DNA from: a virus
Direction: 5' to 3' (one strand)
Length of the DNA stretch: 61,407 nt
Virus record (IMG/VR): IMGVR_UViG_3300023174_000176
Span: 1 to 61,407 of that record
A program made the translations under genes and the position numbers. Below are positions 8,305 through 17,551 of this stretch, in pieces. Numbering within the stretch: the stretch's first letter is position 1; the number at the start of each line of letters is the position of its first letter. The notes under the pieces were generated by a model, which worked only from the letters and a program-made list of their open reading frames with translations, did not search any database and was not told where the DNA came from.

Positions 8305-10341
8305 GTGACTACAAAATACTTTAAAGCAATATACGGTTTTACTACCGGTACAGCAATCACTTTGGACGCAAGTTCGGGTAATATATCAGCAAATAATGCT
8401 AATGTAACTAATCAACTAATATCAACCGTAGCAACCGGAACTGCTCCATTAGCTGTAACTAGTACAACACGAGTTAATAACTTGAACGTTGCTTATGCTA
8501 ACGTTGCAGATAATATTAATGTAACTGCACCTGGTACGGGTACTGGTTATATTATATTTGCTAATGCAACTACAGGGAATGTTGCTGAATGGACAAGTAG
8601 CGGAATTACATCAAACTTAGCAAATAGCTCAATTACAGCTACTACATTTGTTGGTTCGTTAAGTGGTACTGCAACATCAGCAACTACTGCAACTACCGCT
8701 ACATCAGCAACAACAGCAACAAATGCATCAGCATTATTAACAACATTAACATCTACTGGTACGGCTTTCATTCCGTTTATAAGTGCAACAGCAAACGGCA
8801 ATTATGCACATTTATCCAATGCAAATTTTTCTGCTAATTTAGCAAATGGAGCCATAACTGCTACCACATTTGTTGGTGCTCTAAGTGGTGCGGCAAGTAG
8901 TGTTACTAATGCATTGACCATTGGTTCAGGGTTGGGAGGCACTAGCTATAATGGAAGTTCTGCTGTAACAATTACTAATACAGGTGTTACTAGTATAGTA
9001 GCCGGAACAAATATATCAGTAAGTGGTGCAACTGGCGCAGTTACTGTAAATGTATCAGGTACGGTCGCCAACGCAACATACGCAAATAGTGCGGGCACTG
9101 CTACATCAGCAACAACAGCAACAAATGCATCAGCATTATTAACAACATTAACATCTACTGGTACGGCTTTCATTCCATTCATAAGTGCAACAGCGAATGG
9201 AAACTATGCACATTTATCTAATGCAAATTTTTCTGCTAATTTAGCAAATGGAGCCATAACTGCTACCACATTTGTTGGTGCTTTATCTGGCGCGGCAACT
9301 AGTGCAGGTAGTGTAACTAATGCAGTAACATTTAATAATGGAGGTACAGGAGATGTATCAGGTACTACATTTAATGGTAGTGCGGCAAGAACTATATCAT
9401 ATAATTCAGTTGGTGCACCTAGTACAACTGGTACTAATGCTAGTGGTACCTGGAGTATTAATGTTACTGGTAGTGCAGGTAGTGCTACAACAGCAGGTAG
9501 TGCTACAACAGCAGGCACAGTAACAACTGCAGCACAAGGTAACATCACAAGTGTTGGTACATTAACTAGTTTGGGGATATCAGGTTCAATAACATCAACT
9601 GCGGCTACTTGTTTGACAACTACAGTAACTGGTACAAATAGCGCAAACTTGATCTATGGTAATATGGGTGACAACGATCAATTCCGTATTTTAGTTGGTG
9701 CTACTGCAACTAATGCAGGTTTTGTTGAAATTGCTACTGCAGATGATGGCACAGAGCCAATATATGTTCGTCAATATACTGGTGTATTCACATCATTAGC
9801 TCGTACTGCTACGTTGCTTGACGGTTCTGGCAACACTAGCTTCCCAGGATCAGTAACAGCAGGTGGATTTGTACAAACAACATCACTAACTACCGGGGCA
9901 ACAGCAACAGCAGGTACAATTACTGGTAATTGGTCGTTGGGTTCTGGCTCTAGACTAAATGCAACATACGCTGACTTGGCAGAAAAATATACTTCTGATG
10001 CTGATTATGAACCAGGAACAGTTTTAGTATTTGGCGGTGAACATGAGGTTACATTGTCAACTGATTCAGATTCATTCAGAGTAGCCGGTGTAGTAACAAC
10101 TAATCCGGCATATACTATGAACAATGATTGTGTAGGTGAATACGTTGCTACTATTGCTCTACAAGGACGTGTACCGGTTAAAGTAATCGGACCAGTCTAT
10201 AAAGGTGATTTGTTAGTATCATGTAATAATGGATATGCAGTTGCTAATAACATAGCACGTGCCGGTACTATCATTGGTAAATCATTAGAAAACTTTACAG
10301 ATGTTTCGGGCATTATTGAAGTAGCAGTTGGTCGCTTCTAA
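8305..10341 (+). CDS. Repetitive tail-fibre protein 3 with C-terminal G2-type chaperone/peptidase-like domain
   Basis: A 678-residue fibre protein. GTG at 8305 is chosen because its start (MTTKYFKAIYGFTTG) aligns with fibre 2 and the ATG at 8294 is closed at once. The N-terminal 500 residues are Thr/Ala/Ser repeats, including a 66-residue duplication. The last 125 residues (from YADLAEKYTSDADYEPGTVL) match the common fibre-end domain related to Peptidase_G2-type intramolecular chaperones, which help trimerisation and may self-cleave. That relation is from memory of the family; no cleavage residue was identified. Confidence 0.85.
   Translation: MTTKYFKAIYGFTTGTAITLDASSGNISANNANVTNQLISTVATGTAPLAVTSTTRVNNLNVAYANVADNINVTAPGTGTGYIIFANATTGNVAEWTSSGITSNLANSSITATTFVGSLSGTATSATTATTATSATTATNASALLTTLTSTGTAFIPFISATANGNYAHLSNANFSANLANGAITATTFVGALSGAASSVTNALTIGSGLGGTSYNGSSAVTITNTGVTSIVAGTNISVSGATGAVTVNVSGTVANATYANSAGTATSATTATNASALLTTLTSTGTAFIPFISATANGNYAHLSNANFSANLANGAITATTFVGALSGAATSAGSVTNAVTFNNGGTGDVSGTTFNGSAARTISYNSVGAPSTTGTNASGTWSINVTGSAGSATTAGSATTAGTVTTAAQGNITSVGTLTSLGISGSITSTAATCLTTTVTGTNSANLIYGNMGDNDQFRILVGATATNAGFVEIATADDGTEPIYVRQYTGVFTSLARTATLLDGSGNTSFPGSVTAGGFVQTTSLTTGATATAGTITGNWSLGSGSRLNATYADLAEKYTSDADYEPGTVLVFGGEHEVTLSTDSDSFRVAGVVTTNPAYTMNNDCVGEYVATIALQGRVPVKVIGPVYKGDLLVSCNNGYAVANNIARAGTIIGKSLENFTDVSGIIEVAVGRF
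8698..9297 (+). repeat. About 198-base direct repeat within tail-fibre gene 3
   Basis: Near-identical copies occupy 8698-8895 and 9100-9297 (offset 402 bases). Each encodes the same 66-residue block (ASALLTTLTSTGTAFIPFIS onward). The high identity suggests a recent duplication. Confidence 0.85.
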
Positions 10342-10355
10342 TAAAAGGAAAATAA

Positions 10356-10979
10356 ATGGTAACAATAGAATTATTAACAGCAATGTGTCCAAAAACAAAA
10401 CGCTCTATATTAGAGAGTTATGTTGAACCATTAAACACAGTAGCAGAATACTACGAGATGTTTGAGAACCCTCGCCGTGTTGCAGGTTTCTTAGCACAAA
10501 TAGCACACGAATCAGGTGGCTTCAATGCCGTCATTGAAAATTTAAACTATTCAGCAAAAGGTTTGATGGGTACTTTTAAGAAGTATTTTCCTACAGAAGA
10601 ACTAGCAAAGCAATATGAACGCAAGCCAGAAATGATTGCTAATCGTGTTTATGCTAATCGTATGAAGAACGGTGATGAGAACTCAGGAGATGGATTTAGA
10701 TTCAGAGGTCGCGGATTAATTCAATTGACTGGTCGTGATAATTATACACGTTTTGCAGAAGCATTAGATATGAGTATTGAAGATACTGTAAGATATTTAG
10801 AGACACCAAACGGTGCTGTTGCTAGTGCTGGCTGGTTTTGGGATAATAACAAACTAAATCAGTTCTGTGATAAAGACGATTTCATTACATTAACTAAACG
10901 TATTAATGGTGGAACTATTGGTTTAGAAGATAGAAAACATCACTATCATTTAGCATTACAACATTTAGGCGCACATTAA
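10356..10979 (+). CDS. GH19 chitinase-like endolysin
   Basis: A 207-residue protein with the GH19 lysozyme/chitinase fold, expected to cut peptidoglycan glycan strands at lysis. The catalytic Glu is in the AHESGGF motif (Glu52), and FRGRGLIQLTGRDNY (about residues 116-130) is the classical GH19 substrate-cleft signature. No signal peptide or membrane segment is visible, so a holin would be needed for export; a holin-like gene is at 22604. RBS AAAGGAA; it follows the fibre genes by 14 bases. A second GH19 domain occurs in the 39845 protein. Confidence 0.92.
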   Translation: MVTIELLTAMCPKTKRSILESYVEPLNTVAEYYEMFENPRRVAGFLAQIAHESGGFNAVIENLNYSAKGLMGTFKKYFPTEELAKQYERKPEMIANRVYANRMKNGDENSGDGFRFRGRGLIQLTGRDNYTRFAEALDMSIEDTVRYLETPNGAVASAGWFWDNNKLNQFCDKDDFITLTKRINGGTIGLEDRKHHYHLALQHLGAH

Positions 10980-10980
10980 T

Positions 10981-13470
10981 ATGGCACAACCAATTTGGAA
11001 TACTCCAGCTGGCTCTATTGGAACATTCCCTGCTACTATATCAGCAGTAAGTCAATTATCGGCTTCCGCAGTATTGCCGGCAACAACAGTAACATACTTG
11101 CTAATTAGTGGTTCATTTCCACCAGGCATAGCGATGAATAGTGCTGGTTTAATAAGCGGTACCCCTAATTTAGTAACAGCAGATACTGTAAGTACATTTA
11201 CAATTAGAGCAACTGATAATTTATCTAATATACGTGATAGAACTTTTTCAATGCAAATTTCAGGAGTTGCTATACCTGAATTAACTACTCCAGCTGGTAG
11301 CATTTTAACTACACTTGATAGTGTTTGGGTAGAATTACCTATAACATATTCAAATCCTGATAGTACTAATGAAGTGATAATTGAACTACAAGAAGGCGCA
11401 TTACCTCCTGGATTAGAAATTAATGAAGCCGGTGTAATTAGAGGTTATGCAAATCCTCCTTTAGTTAATGTAACATTGAATGAAGTAGAAACTGTAGGAA
11501 GTATAACTGATAGCACAACTGATTTAATAACATGCACTAGTACAACCCAGTTTACAGTAGGTCGCCCAGTTGTTTTTACAAATACTGCTTTTGGTGGAAT
11601 AAATGAAGGGACTACCTATTATATAAAATCTATTAATAGCAATACTACATTTAGTATATCTATTACACAAAATGGTTCAACCTTTCCATTAACATCTAGT
11701 ACTGGCACAATGTTGATAACACTACCAGCTGTTTCTTCAGGTCAACCTACAATACGAACATATTCTTTTTTACTAAGATTAGTTAGTAGATTAGGTGGAG
11801 ATACAGCATTATATACTATTACTGTTAAAAATCAAAATGTTCCTTATAGTCAAGGAGGCCCGGGAACTGGTAATTTACCTAATACCCGCATACCTACAAT
11901 TCTTAATACTAGGCCGTTAACATACAATATTGATAATGATCCTTATTATGGTTATTATATATTACCACCGGTTAGTCCTTCAATAAATGCTACTATAGGT
12001 ACTATTAAAAGTGGAGAATATTTCTCATTTAAAATAATTGGTTATGATTTTGATGGTAATGATTTGACATATAGTTATATTAACTTACCTATAGGTTTAA
12101 CTGGTAATACAGCAACCGGATGGATTACTGGTACGCCTACACTAAATTCTATTGGATTAAGCACATATGCATTTAGTGTAAATGTATATAAAACTAATTC
12201 TCCCAGTATAGTGACTGCAAATTTTAACTTTACTTATAATTTAAGTAAGGAAATAACCGATAATATAGTTTGGATTAGTGATAGTGATTTGGGAACTATA
12301 TTTAACGGAACTATAAGTACTTTAAGTGTAAGAGCAGTAGCAGATACACAATTATCATATAGAATTGTTAGTGGTAGTTTACCACCTAATTTATTATTAT
12401 TATCTAATGGTGAAATAACAGGACGAGTAGCGGATCAACCAACTAACACACTATTACCTCAAAATGCTGAAACTACATTTACGTTTACTGTACAAGCATA
12501 TGCACCTTTATATCCGGTCGTACAATTATCAAAAGCATTTACTGTTACTGTATTACAAGAATTTGACCAACCTACTGATACTCTTTACATTAAGGCAGCA
12601 CTTAGTATTGAAGATAGACTTATTATTAATACCTTATTGACAGATACAAGATTAATCCCTGATGCAATGTTATATAGGCCCAATGACATTTATTTTGGTA
12701 AAGCAACTAGTGTAATATATGAACATGCTTACGGAATATATGCTAGTGGGATAGATGATTATTTAGCCGCAGTAACTCAAAATCATTATTGGAGAAATAT
12801 TACTTTAGGTGAATTAAAAACTGCTGTAGCAAAAAATAGTGATGGCGAAATCATATATGAAGTAGTATATAGTGAGGTTATTGATAATTTGGTTAATCCA
12901 GAAGGCATAAGTATACCACAAAGTATATATTGGCCAAGACCAATTGATTTGGGATTAGGCCCTTGGTATACAAGTATTACTGACATATATACTAGCTATG
13001 CAACAGTATTAGGACAACAATATTATACAAGTTTAACACCAGGATATGCTAGAACATTATATCCAAACAGTCTATACAATATGCGTAATCGTGTAGCACA
13101 AGTTATTGGTCAAGAATATGATAGTAGATTATTACCATTATGGATGACAAGCCAACAGGAAAATGGTGGTACATTAGGTTATACTCAAGCATGGGTTATA
13201 TGTTATGCAAAACCAGGATTTGCAAATGCTATAAAAGCTAATATAGAAGGTAATACTATTATTTGGCCATATACATTAAATCAAATTAACTTTAGAATTG
13301 ATAGATTTAGCGTAGATAAGAGTGAGACATATGATTATGATAACAACTTAAATCCACCTGCTTGGACAGAATTACCGAGTGCTACTCCGGTACCAAATCC
13401 ATTAGATAGTAAAGATTTTTATGTATTATTCCCTCGTGAAACAATTTTACCAGACCAATCACAATACTAA
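10981..13470 (+). CDS. Structural protein with putative Ig (He_PIG-like) domains
   Basis: An 829-residue protein with at least four Ig-like repeats of the He_PIG type (LPPGLEINEAGVIRGYA, FPPGIAMNSAGLISGTP, LPIGLTGNTATGWITGTP, LPPNLLLLSNGEITG), typical of surface-exposed virion proteins that bind carbohydrate weakly. An extra beta-rich segment near residues 170-255 (TTYYIKSINSNTTFSIS) is also found in the 13494 protein. The C-terminal 300 residues (from about 530) are non-repetitive and Tyr-rich. Start is ATG one base after the endolysin stop. Probable tail or baseplate-associated protein. Confidence 0.8.
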   Translation: MAQPIWNTPAGSIGTFPATISAVSQLSASAVLPATTVTYLLISGSFPPGIAMNSAGLISGTPNLVTADTVSTFTIRATDNLSNIRDRTFSMQISGVAIPELTTPAGSILTTLDSVWVELPITYSNPDSTNEVIIELQEGALPPGLEINEAGVIRGYANPPLVNVTLNEVETVGSITDSTTDLITCTSTTQFTVGRPVVFTNTAFGGINEGTTYYIKSINSNTTFSISITQNGSTFPLTSSTGTMLITLPAVSSGQPTIRTYSFLLRLVSRLGGDTALYTITVKNQNVPYSQGGPGTGNLPNTRIPTILNTRPLTYNIDNDPYYGYYILPPVSPSINATIGTIKSGEYFSFKIIGYDFDGNDLTYSYINLPIGLTGNTATGWITGTPTLNSIGLSTYAFSVNVYKTNSPSIVTANFNFTYNLSKEITDNIVWISDSDLGTIFNGTISTLSVRAVADTQLSYRIVSGSLPPNLLLLSNGEITGRVADQPTNTLLPQNAETTFTFTVQAYAPLYPVVQLSKAFTVTVLQEFDQPTDTLYIKAALSIEDRLIINTLLTDTRLIPDAMLYRPNDIYFGKATSVIYEHAYGIYASGIDDYLAAVTQNHYWRNITLGELKTAVAKNSDGEIIYEVVYSEVIDNLVNPEGISIPQSIYWPRPIDLGLGPWYTSITDIYTSYATVLGQQYYTSLTPGYARTLYPNSLYNMRNRVAQVIGQEYDSRLLPLWMTSQQENGGTLGYTQAWVICYAKPGFANAIKANIEGNTIIWPYTLNQINFRIDRFSVDKSETYDYDNNLNPPAWTELPSATPVPNPLDSKDFYVLFPRETILPDQSQY

Positions 13471-13473
13471 ATA
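13466..13473 (+). promoter_or_regulatory. Weak late-promoter candidate (ACTAAATA)
   Basis: ACTAAATA overlaps the preceding stop codon and lies 20 bases before the ATG at 13494. A purine-rich RBS is between them. It is a weaker match than GATAAATA. Confidence 0.3.
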
Positions 13474-13493
13474 TATAACGGAACAGAAAGAAT

Positions 13494-14888
13494 ATGAGCA
13501 CAATTAACACAAACGGAATTAACGTAAATTATCCTGTACCCGGGGTCAACAATAATAGTCAAGGTTTTAGAGATAACTTTGCGGCAATTAAAACTAACTT
13601 GAATACAGCTGGTACTGAAATTACAGACCTACAAAATAAAGTAGTTGTTAAATCAGCATTGGCAAATTCTACTGTAAACAATGATATGGCTAATACTCTT
13701 ATTAGTAATGCATTAACACGTAGTTTCCGTGCTAGTACATACAATTTGGGTAACGCATTGTCTGGTGTAGTAGCAGTAAATGTATCATTAGGTGATGTTC
13801 AATATGGTACTATTGCAGGTAATACAACTATTCAATTTACTGGTTGGGCCCCTACTGGTACACAAAGTAATGTACAATTACAATTAGCTGTTGCTAATAC
13901 TAATGCAGGAAAACAAGCAGTAATCTCATTACCTAGTCAAGTTACCAATGGTGTAACATCATTGGAAAATTATGCAAATATTGCAAATACTAATACAGTT
14001 TCTATCCCATATGGAGTAACAGAATTAGATTACAGATTCAGCACATTAGATTGCGGAAATACAATTACAGTAGAGCCCTTCAATAATAATAGAATTGCAT
14101 CACAGGTTCAACAACGTACTCCTGCCCCAACTGGTTTTCAAGGTGATGTTGCCGGTGATATAGCAGTAGATGCGAACTATGCATATGTATGTACTGGATC
14201 ATTTAATTCAACTGCTGTAGTTAAATCTGTTACTGCAACTTACGCTGGTAATTTAATAAATTGTGGCTCTGTTACAAGTTTAGTAACAAATGCACCAATA
14301 GTATTTACCGGAAATACTTGGGGTAACATTGTTGCTAATACTGTTTATTATATTAAATCAATACCAGACTCTGCTAATATAACAATTTCTCAAACTGGAT
14401 TTAATGGTATAGCAGGTCCAGCATTCTCTGTATCAGCGGGTACCGGCACAATAGTAGCAACTAGCTATAACGGGACAGCTATATGGAAAACTATTGCCCT
14501 AACTGGAGCAAATTCTAACCAAACTATTAATGGTAACTTAACTATTGGTGGTTTCCTAGCAGTTAGTTGTAATGATAGTATCACAGCGGCAGGTACATTA
14601 CAATCAGATGCGACTCTGATAACAAATAATATTAACATAGTACAAACAGCACCAACTAATTCGGGTGTTAAATTGCCTATCGCTGTAGCAGGATATAGAA
14701 TAATTATTAGAAATAATTCAGCTAATACAATTCAAGTTTACCCAAATACAGATGCTAATATTAATAGTGGTTCTAATAATACAGCCGTATCGTTACCTAC
14801 TTTGGCGGCAATAGAATATTTTTGCTCAACTAGTGCTACAAGTAATTTAGGTGGACGCTGGTATACATTAAATTCATCATACGCATAA
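13494..14888 (+). CDS. Virion structural protein (tail-associated)
   Basis: A 464-residue protein. Its N-terminus (INVNYPVPGVNNNSQGFRDN, then FAAIKTNLNTAGTEI) is the same type of fibre attachment module as in fibre 1 (FRDNF...L compared with IRTAFQ...NNFNEL). The region near residues 240-325 contains the VYYIKSIPDSANITISQTG segment shared with the 10981 protein. The C-terminus is a beta-rich domain with VKLPIAVAGYRIIIRNNS and IQVYPNTDANIN, common in aquatic phage structural proteins. RBS GAACAGAAAG. Role inferred from composition and position. Confidence 0.75.
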   Translation: MSTINTNGINVNYPVPGVNNNSQGFRDNFAAIKTNLNTAGTEITDLQNKVVVKSALANSTVNNDMANTLISNALTRSFRASTYNLGNALSGVVAVNVSLGDVQYGTIAGNTTIQFTGWAPTGTQSNVQLQLAVANTNAGKQAVISLPSQVTNGVTSLENYANIANTNTVSIPYGVTELDYRFSTLDCGNTITVEPFNNNRIASQVQQRTPAPTGFQGDVAGDIAVDANYAYVCTGSFNSTAVVKSVTATYAGNLINCGSVTSLVTNAPIVFTGNTWGNIVANTVYYIKSIPDSANITISQTGFNGIAGPAFSVSAGTGTIVATSYNGTAIWKTIALTGANSNQTINGNLTIGGFLAVSCNDSITAAGTLQSDATLITNNINIVQTAPTNSGVKLPIAVAGYRIIIRNNSANTIQVYPNTDANINSGSNNTAVSLPTLAAIEYFCSTSATSNLGGRWYTLNSSYA

Positions 14889-14910
14889 AAATATTGATGG
14901 ATATATATCT

Positions 14911-14918
14911 GATAAATA
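14911..14918 (+). promoter_or_regulatory. Late promoter candidate (GATAAATA) placed for a leaderless mRNA
   Basis: GATAAATA ends five bases before the ATG at 14924. T4 late transcripts start about six bases after the octamer, so the first transcribed base would be the A of the start codon. No Shine-Dalgarno sequence lies between. Confidence 0.65.
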
Positions 14919-14923
14919 TTTGA

Positions 14924-15157
14924 ATGGAACACCCATTCATTTCATCACTATCTGACAAAACTCTTGAGGAGTTGCAGACTGTCATTTCCGAATTAACTAA
15001 AAAACTAAACTTTGCATATCGTATGCAAAATGGTGCCATGATTAATCAATTGAATATGGTTATGGCTAGTTATAAAGCTGAATATGGTCGCAAAATGGAT
15101 GAAATTCTTAAAAAACAGAGTGACCGAACTCAAATCAATATTCAAAAAGAAAGTTAA
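14924..15157 (+). CDS. Small helical protein, conserved-type phage hypothetical
   Basis: A 77-residue protein, largely helical and probably coiled coil: ISSLSDKTLEELQTVISELT then KLNFAYRMQNGAMINQLNMV. I recall similar small proteins in marine T4-like phages but know no function. It has its own late-type promoter immediately upstream and no RBS, and the next gene follows after two bases. It may be a virion component expressed late. Confidence 0.75.
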   Translation: MEHPFISSLSDKTLEELQTVISELTKKLNFAYRMQNGAMINQLNMVMASYKAEYGRKMDEILKKQSDRTQINIQKES

Positions 15158-15159
15158 AA

Positions 15160-15762
15160 TTGACTACACGAATAGAACGAGAATTTTCATTTCAAGCTGG
15201 CGTTTATTTTAAAGAAGAATTTTTAATGAACGTATATACAATTTCACTGTTTATGGAAGTTGAAACAGAATCCATAAGAGAACAAAACGTAGCAATGGAA
15301 AGAATTAAGTATTTTCTTAATGATTGTTTAGAGAATAGCATTTTTGTACAAAATACAGAACATAAAATTATTGAAAAATATACTTCATGTGGGTTTAAAG
15401 TTTGTACTGTACCAGAAGAACCATATGATCAAATAATAACATTATTATTGTTAACAAAGCTTAATAGTATTACTGAAGGAAGATTGATTATAACTGATAT
15501 TACATTAGGGTCACGTATGAGTGATCAGGTAAAATTTATATCTGATATTGAAAGCCCACGTGGGCCTTTAGAAATGCCTGGATGGTGGATGGATGCTAGT
15601 ACATCTATATCTGATCCAATTAAAGCAACAGTTAAAAAAGATAAAATTGTTAAATTATTTAAAGTCCCAACAACAGATTGGGCAGAATATAATCTGATTT
15701 GGAAAGACAAAGATACTGTTTCCAAAAGTGAAATAGTTTTTACCACTGAACAGGAAAAATAA
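15160..15762 (+). CDS. Hypothetical phage protein
   Basis: A 200-residue protein of unknown function. The start is taken as TTG at 15160, two bases after the preceding stop; an internal ATG at 15229 (MNVYTISLFMEVETESIREQ) is an alternative, but the upstream residues (REFSFQAGVYFKEEF) look like real protein. It is mixed alpha/beta with a Pro/Trp-rich motif PLEMPGWWMDAS near residue 138. No catalytic motif or membrane segment is seen. The pairing with the preceding small gene suggests one late unit. Confidence 0.65.
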   Translation: MTTRIEREFSFQAGVYFKEEFLMNVYTISLFMEVETESIREQNVAMERIKYFLNDCLENSIFVQNTEHKIIEKYTSCGFKVCTVPEEPYDQIITLLLLTKLNSITEGRLIITDITLGSRMSDQVKFISDIESPRGPLEMPGWWMDASTSISDPIKATVKKDKIVKLFKVPTTDWAEYNLIWKDKDTVSKSEIVFTTEQEK

Positions 15763-15775
15763 GTATCCAAATCTA

Positions 15776-15804
15776 TTGTATTTTAGTTAGACAACTGCTA
15801 TAAT
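15776..15804 (+). promoter_or_regulatory. Sigma70-type promoter, leaderless spacing
   Basis: TTGTAT (15776-15781), 17-base spacer, TATAAT (15799-15804). The -10 box ends six bases before the ATG at 15811, so transcription should begin at or next to the start codon. Confidence 0.7.
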
Positions 15805-15810
15805 ACAACA

Positions 15811-16317
15811 ATGAAAACAGATTTGTATGGTCAATTAATATTCAATCAGAATGATTTATGTGAATTATTTTTACAAGATCCTACTCGTACAATAACTAAT
15901 GCATTAGTAGATACTAGTATTGAATTTAATGGGTTTCTTTCATTAGAAAACACACCCAAACTGACACAATATCAAGACCCTAATCTTTTAGTAGAAGAAT
16001 TTGATAGAATAAACCAATCATCATGGCACATGCCCAAAGAATACTATGAACTAGATATTGCTAAATGGGTATTAGATCAATGCAAAACTGAAGCAGAATT
16101 ACAACGTGCAGGTGATGAACTAATTAAATTCCAAGAACGTAATATGTTTGTATTATTACAATATTTAAAATACTTAGTTGATACAATGCGTAAGAATAAG
16201 ATAGTATGGGGTGTAGGACGCGGCAGTAGTGTAGCAAGTTTTGTATTGTTTTTGATAGGAATACACCGTATAAATAGTTTATATTACCAATTAGATATTG
16301 GTGAGTTTTTAAAATAA
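15811..16317 (+). CDS. DnaE/PolIII-alpha-like fragment
   Basis: A 168-residue protein whose last third (VWGVGRGSSVASFVLFLIGI, then the LDIGEFL end) resembles the conserved GRGS block of bacterial DNA polymerase III alpha (C-family) subunits. In the full enzyme this block comes just before the first catalytic Asp pair of the palm; here the protein stops exactly there. It therefore cannot be a polymerase by itself, and this phage has its own family B polymerase. It may bind host replication factors or act as a decoy. Expressed from a strong host-type promoter, probably early. The homology is read from motif similarity only. Confidence 0.6.
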   Translation: MKTDLYGQLIFNQNDLCELFLQDPTRTITNALVDTSIEFNGFLSLENTPKLTQYQDPNLLVEEFDRINQSSWHMPKEYYELDIAKWVLDQCKTEAELQRAGDELIKFQERNMFVLLQYLKYLVDTMRKNKIVWGVGRGSSVASFVLFLIGIHRINSLYYQLDIGEFLK

Positions 16318-16327
16318 GGAAAATACT

Positions 16328-16678
16328 ATGGCTAATTATAGAACAGCAATGGGCAAAACTGTTGATATGGCAGCATTAACTGCTAAAAATGAAAAAACTA
16401 GGGCAGTGGGCAATATGAAAGTTAATGCACGAGGTGACACAATTGATGCACACGGTCGTGTTATTAAAACAGCTACAACTAAAGTTAATGATTCTTACAA
16501 TAGAACTGTAGGAAATCGTTCTGCACAGCCAGTACGTAACAAACCAAATACTTCTACACCTCCAAAGCCAACAATTGACTTGAGTGAATTGAATGAAATT
16601 GAACGTGAAATAGAAGAAAATTTAGGAGATGAACTTGAAATTGAAAAAATTAAATTACAGGAACTTAAAAAGAAATGA
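16328..16678 (+). CDS. Hypothetical basic/acidic two-part protein
   Basis: A 116-residue protein: the first 80 residues are basic and polar (NYRTAMGKTVDMAALTAKNE), the end is an acidic helix (LNEIEREIEENLGDELEIEK). RBS AAGGAA precedes the ATG. Its stop overlaps the co-chaperonin start (ATGA), implying translational coupling. Similar small proteins precede gp31-like genes in aquatic T4-like phages as far as I recall; function unknown. Confidence 0.7.
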   Translation: MANYRTAMGKTVDMAALTAKNEKTRAVGNMKVNARGDTIDAHGRVIKTATTKVNDSYNRTVGNRSAQPVRNKPNTSTPPKPTIDLSELNEIEREIEENLGDELEIEKIKLQELKKK

Positions 16679-17052
16679 ACCAATACAGTAAACCGGCATT
16701 TAGCCCAACTAAAGTAGATTCAATGAGATTCTTTAAGAATCATGTTATTGTATCTGAAATGCATTTTGATGAACGTATCAGTAAAGGCGGTATCATTATA
16801 CCTGATGACGATAAGAAAAGTTCGGGCATTCGTCCTCGTTGGGCAAAGATTTATGGTTTAGGTCCGGATCAAGATGATCCTCAATTAGAGATTGGTAAAT
16901 ATATTCTTATCAGTCACGGTCGTTGGACAAGGGGTATTACAGTTGAAACACCTTCGGGTAAACAAACATTGCGTAAAGTTGATTATAATGATATACTCTT
17001 AGTATCGGATGAGCCGATGGAAGATGAAACAATGGGTGATAAGGTATATTAA
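16675..17052 (+). CDS. GroES/gp31-like co-chaperonin
   Basis: A 125-residue protein of Cpn10 size and pattern: FFKNHVIVSEMHFDERISKG at the start, a mobile-loop-like segment with GGIIIPDDDKKSSGIRPRWA around residues 38-58, then beta strands KIYGLGPDQDD and KYILISHGRWT. In T4, gp31 replaces host GroES on GroEL so that the major capsid protein can fold. The GGIIIPD segment corresponds to the GroEL-contact loop. It overlaps the upstream gene by four bases and is followed after one base by the next gene. Confidence 0.75.
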   Translation: MNQYSKPAFSPTKVDSMRFFKNHVIVSEMHFDERISKGGIIIPDDDKKSSGIRPRWAKIYGLGPDQDDPQLEIGKYILISHGRWTRGITVETPSGKQTLRKVDYNDILLVSDEPMEDETMGDKVY

Positions 17053-17053
17053 A

Positions 17054-17551
17054 ATGGCAATTTGGACAATTAGAACACACTATAAAAAATCTTGTGAACA
17101 ACGAGAATTATTCGTTCAGCGTAAAGGTGATGGAAAAATTACAGTCACAGATGGATTTCGTAGATGCGAATATACAATTGAAACTAATGATGATGAGTTT
17201 CCTGATATTCAATTTAGTGAGATGCCCAATGGGGACGGTAAGAAAGACAGCATTGACTTAAACAGTTTGATCGGTGATAACATTGAAAGTACTGAGCTTG
17301 TTGAAATGTTTGACGGTGGTTGCTGGGGAGAGGTTGAGTTTGAAGGTCTTACCCTAGAACAAGAAGAAGAACTAGAAGAATTCATCAATGAAAACGGCAC
17401 ATACGCACTAGAAGATGAAGGTGATTGGTACTTAGAAGATACCGAAGTTTGGGTATGGGGACCATTAGAAGTAGAAGATGAAGATGGTAATGTACGTATT
17501 ATCATTGCTGATAATGATGGTAATGTTATTGATTTTGTTGAGGAAGAATAA
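17054..17551 (+). CDS. Acidic hypothetical protein
   Basis: A 165-residue, strongly acidic protein. ATG at 17054 (MAIWTIRTHYKKSCEQRELF) is chosen over the upstream in-frame ATG at 17009, which would run far into the co-chaperonin gene. The first 50 residues look folded; the rest is rich in Glu/Asp with several Trp (CWGEVEFEGLTLEQEEELEE). Such proteins can mimic nucleic acids, but no evidence here supports that role. It overlaps the next start by one base. Confidence 0.75.
   Translation: MAIWTIRTHYKKSCEQRELFVQRKGDGKITVTDGFRRCEYTIETNDDEFPDIQFSEMPNGDGKKDSIDLNSLIGDNIESTELVEMFDGGCWGEVEFEGLTLEQEEELEEFINENGTYALEDEGDWYLEDTEVWVWGPLEVEDEDGNVRIIIADNDGNVIDFVEEE

Noticed and set aside
3704-9548. Long minus-strand ORFs opposite the fibre genes
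   Set aside because: They are shadows of Thr/Asn/Val/Ala repeats, have no RBS or promoter, and give Val/Pro/Leu-rich nonsense-like proteins.
3174-10341. CRISPR array
   Set aside because: The repeats are in frame, of variable unit length, and lack constant-length spacers; they encode fibre repeats. No cas gene is present.
17009-17053. Longer start for the acidic 165-residue protein
   Set aside because: It would overlap the co-chaperonin gene by 44 bases, while ATG 17054 is one base after its stop and fits the packing of the region.
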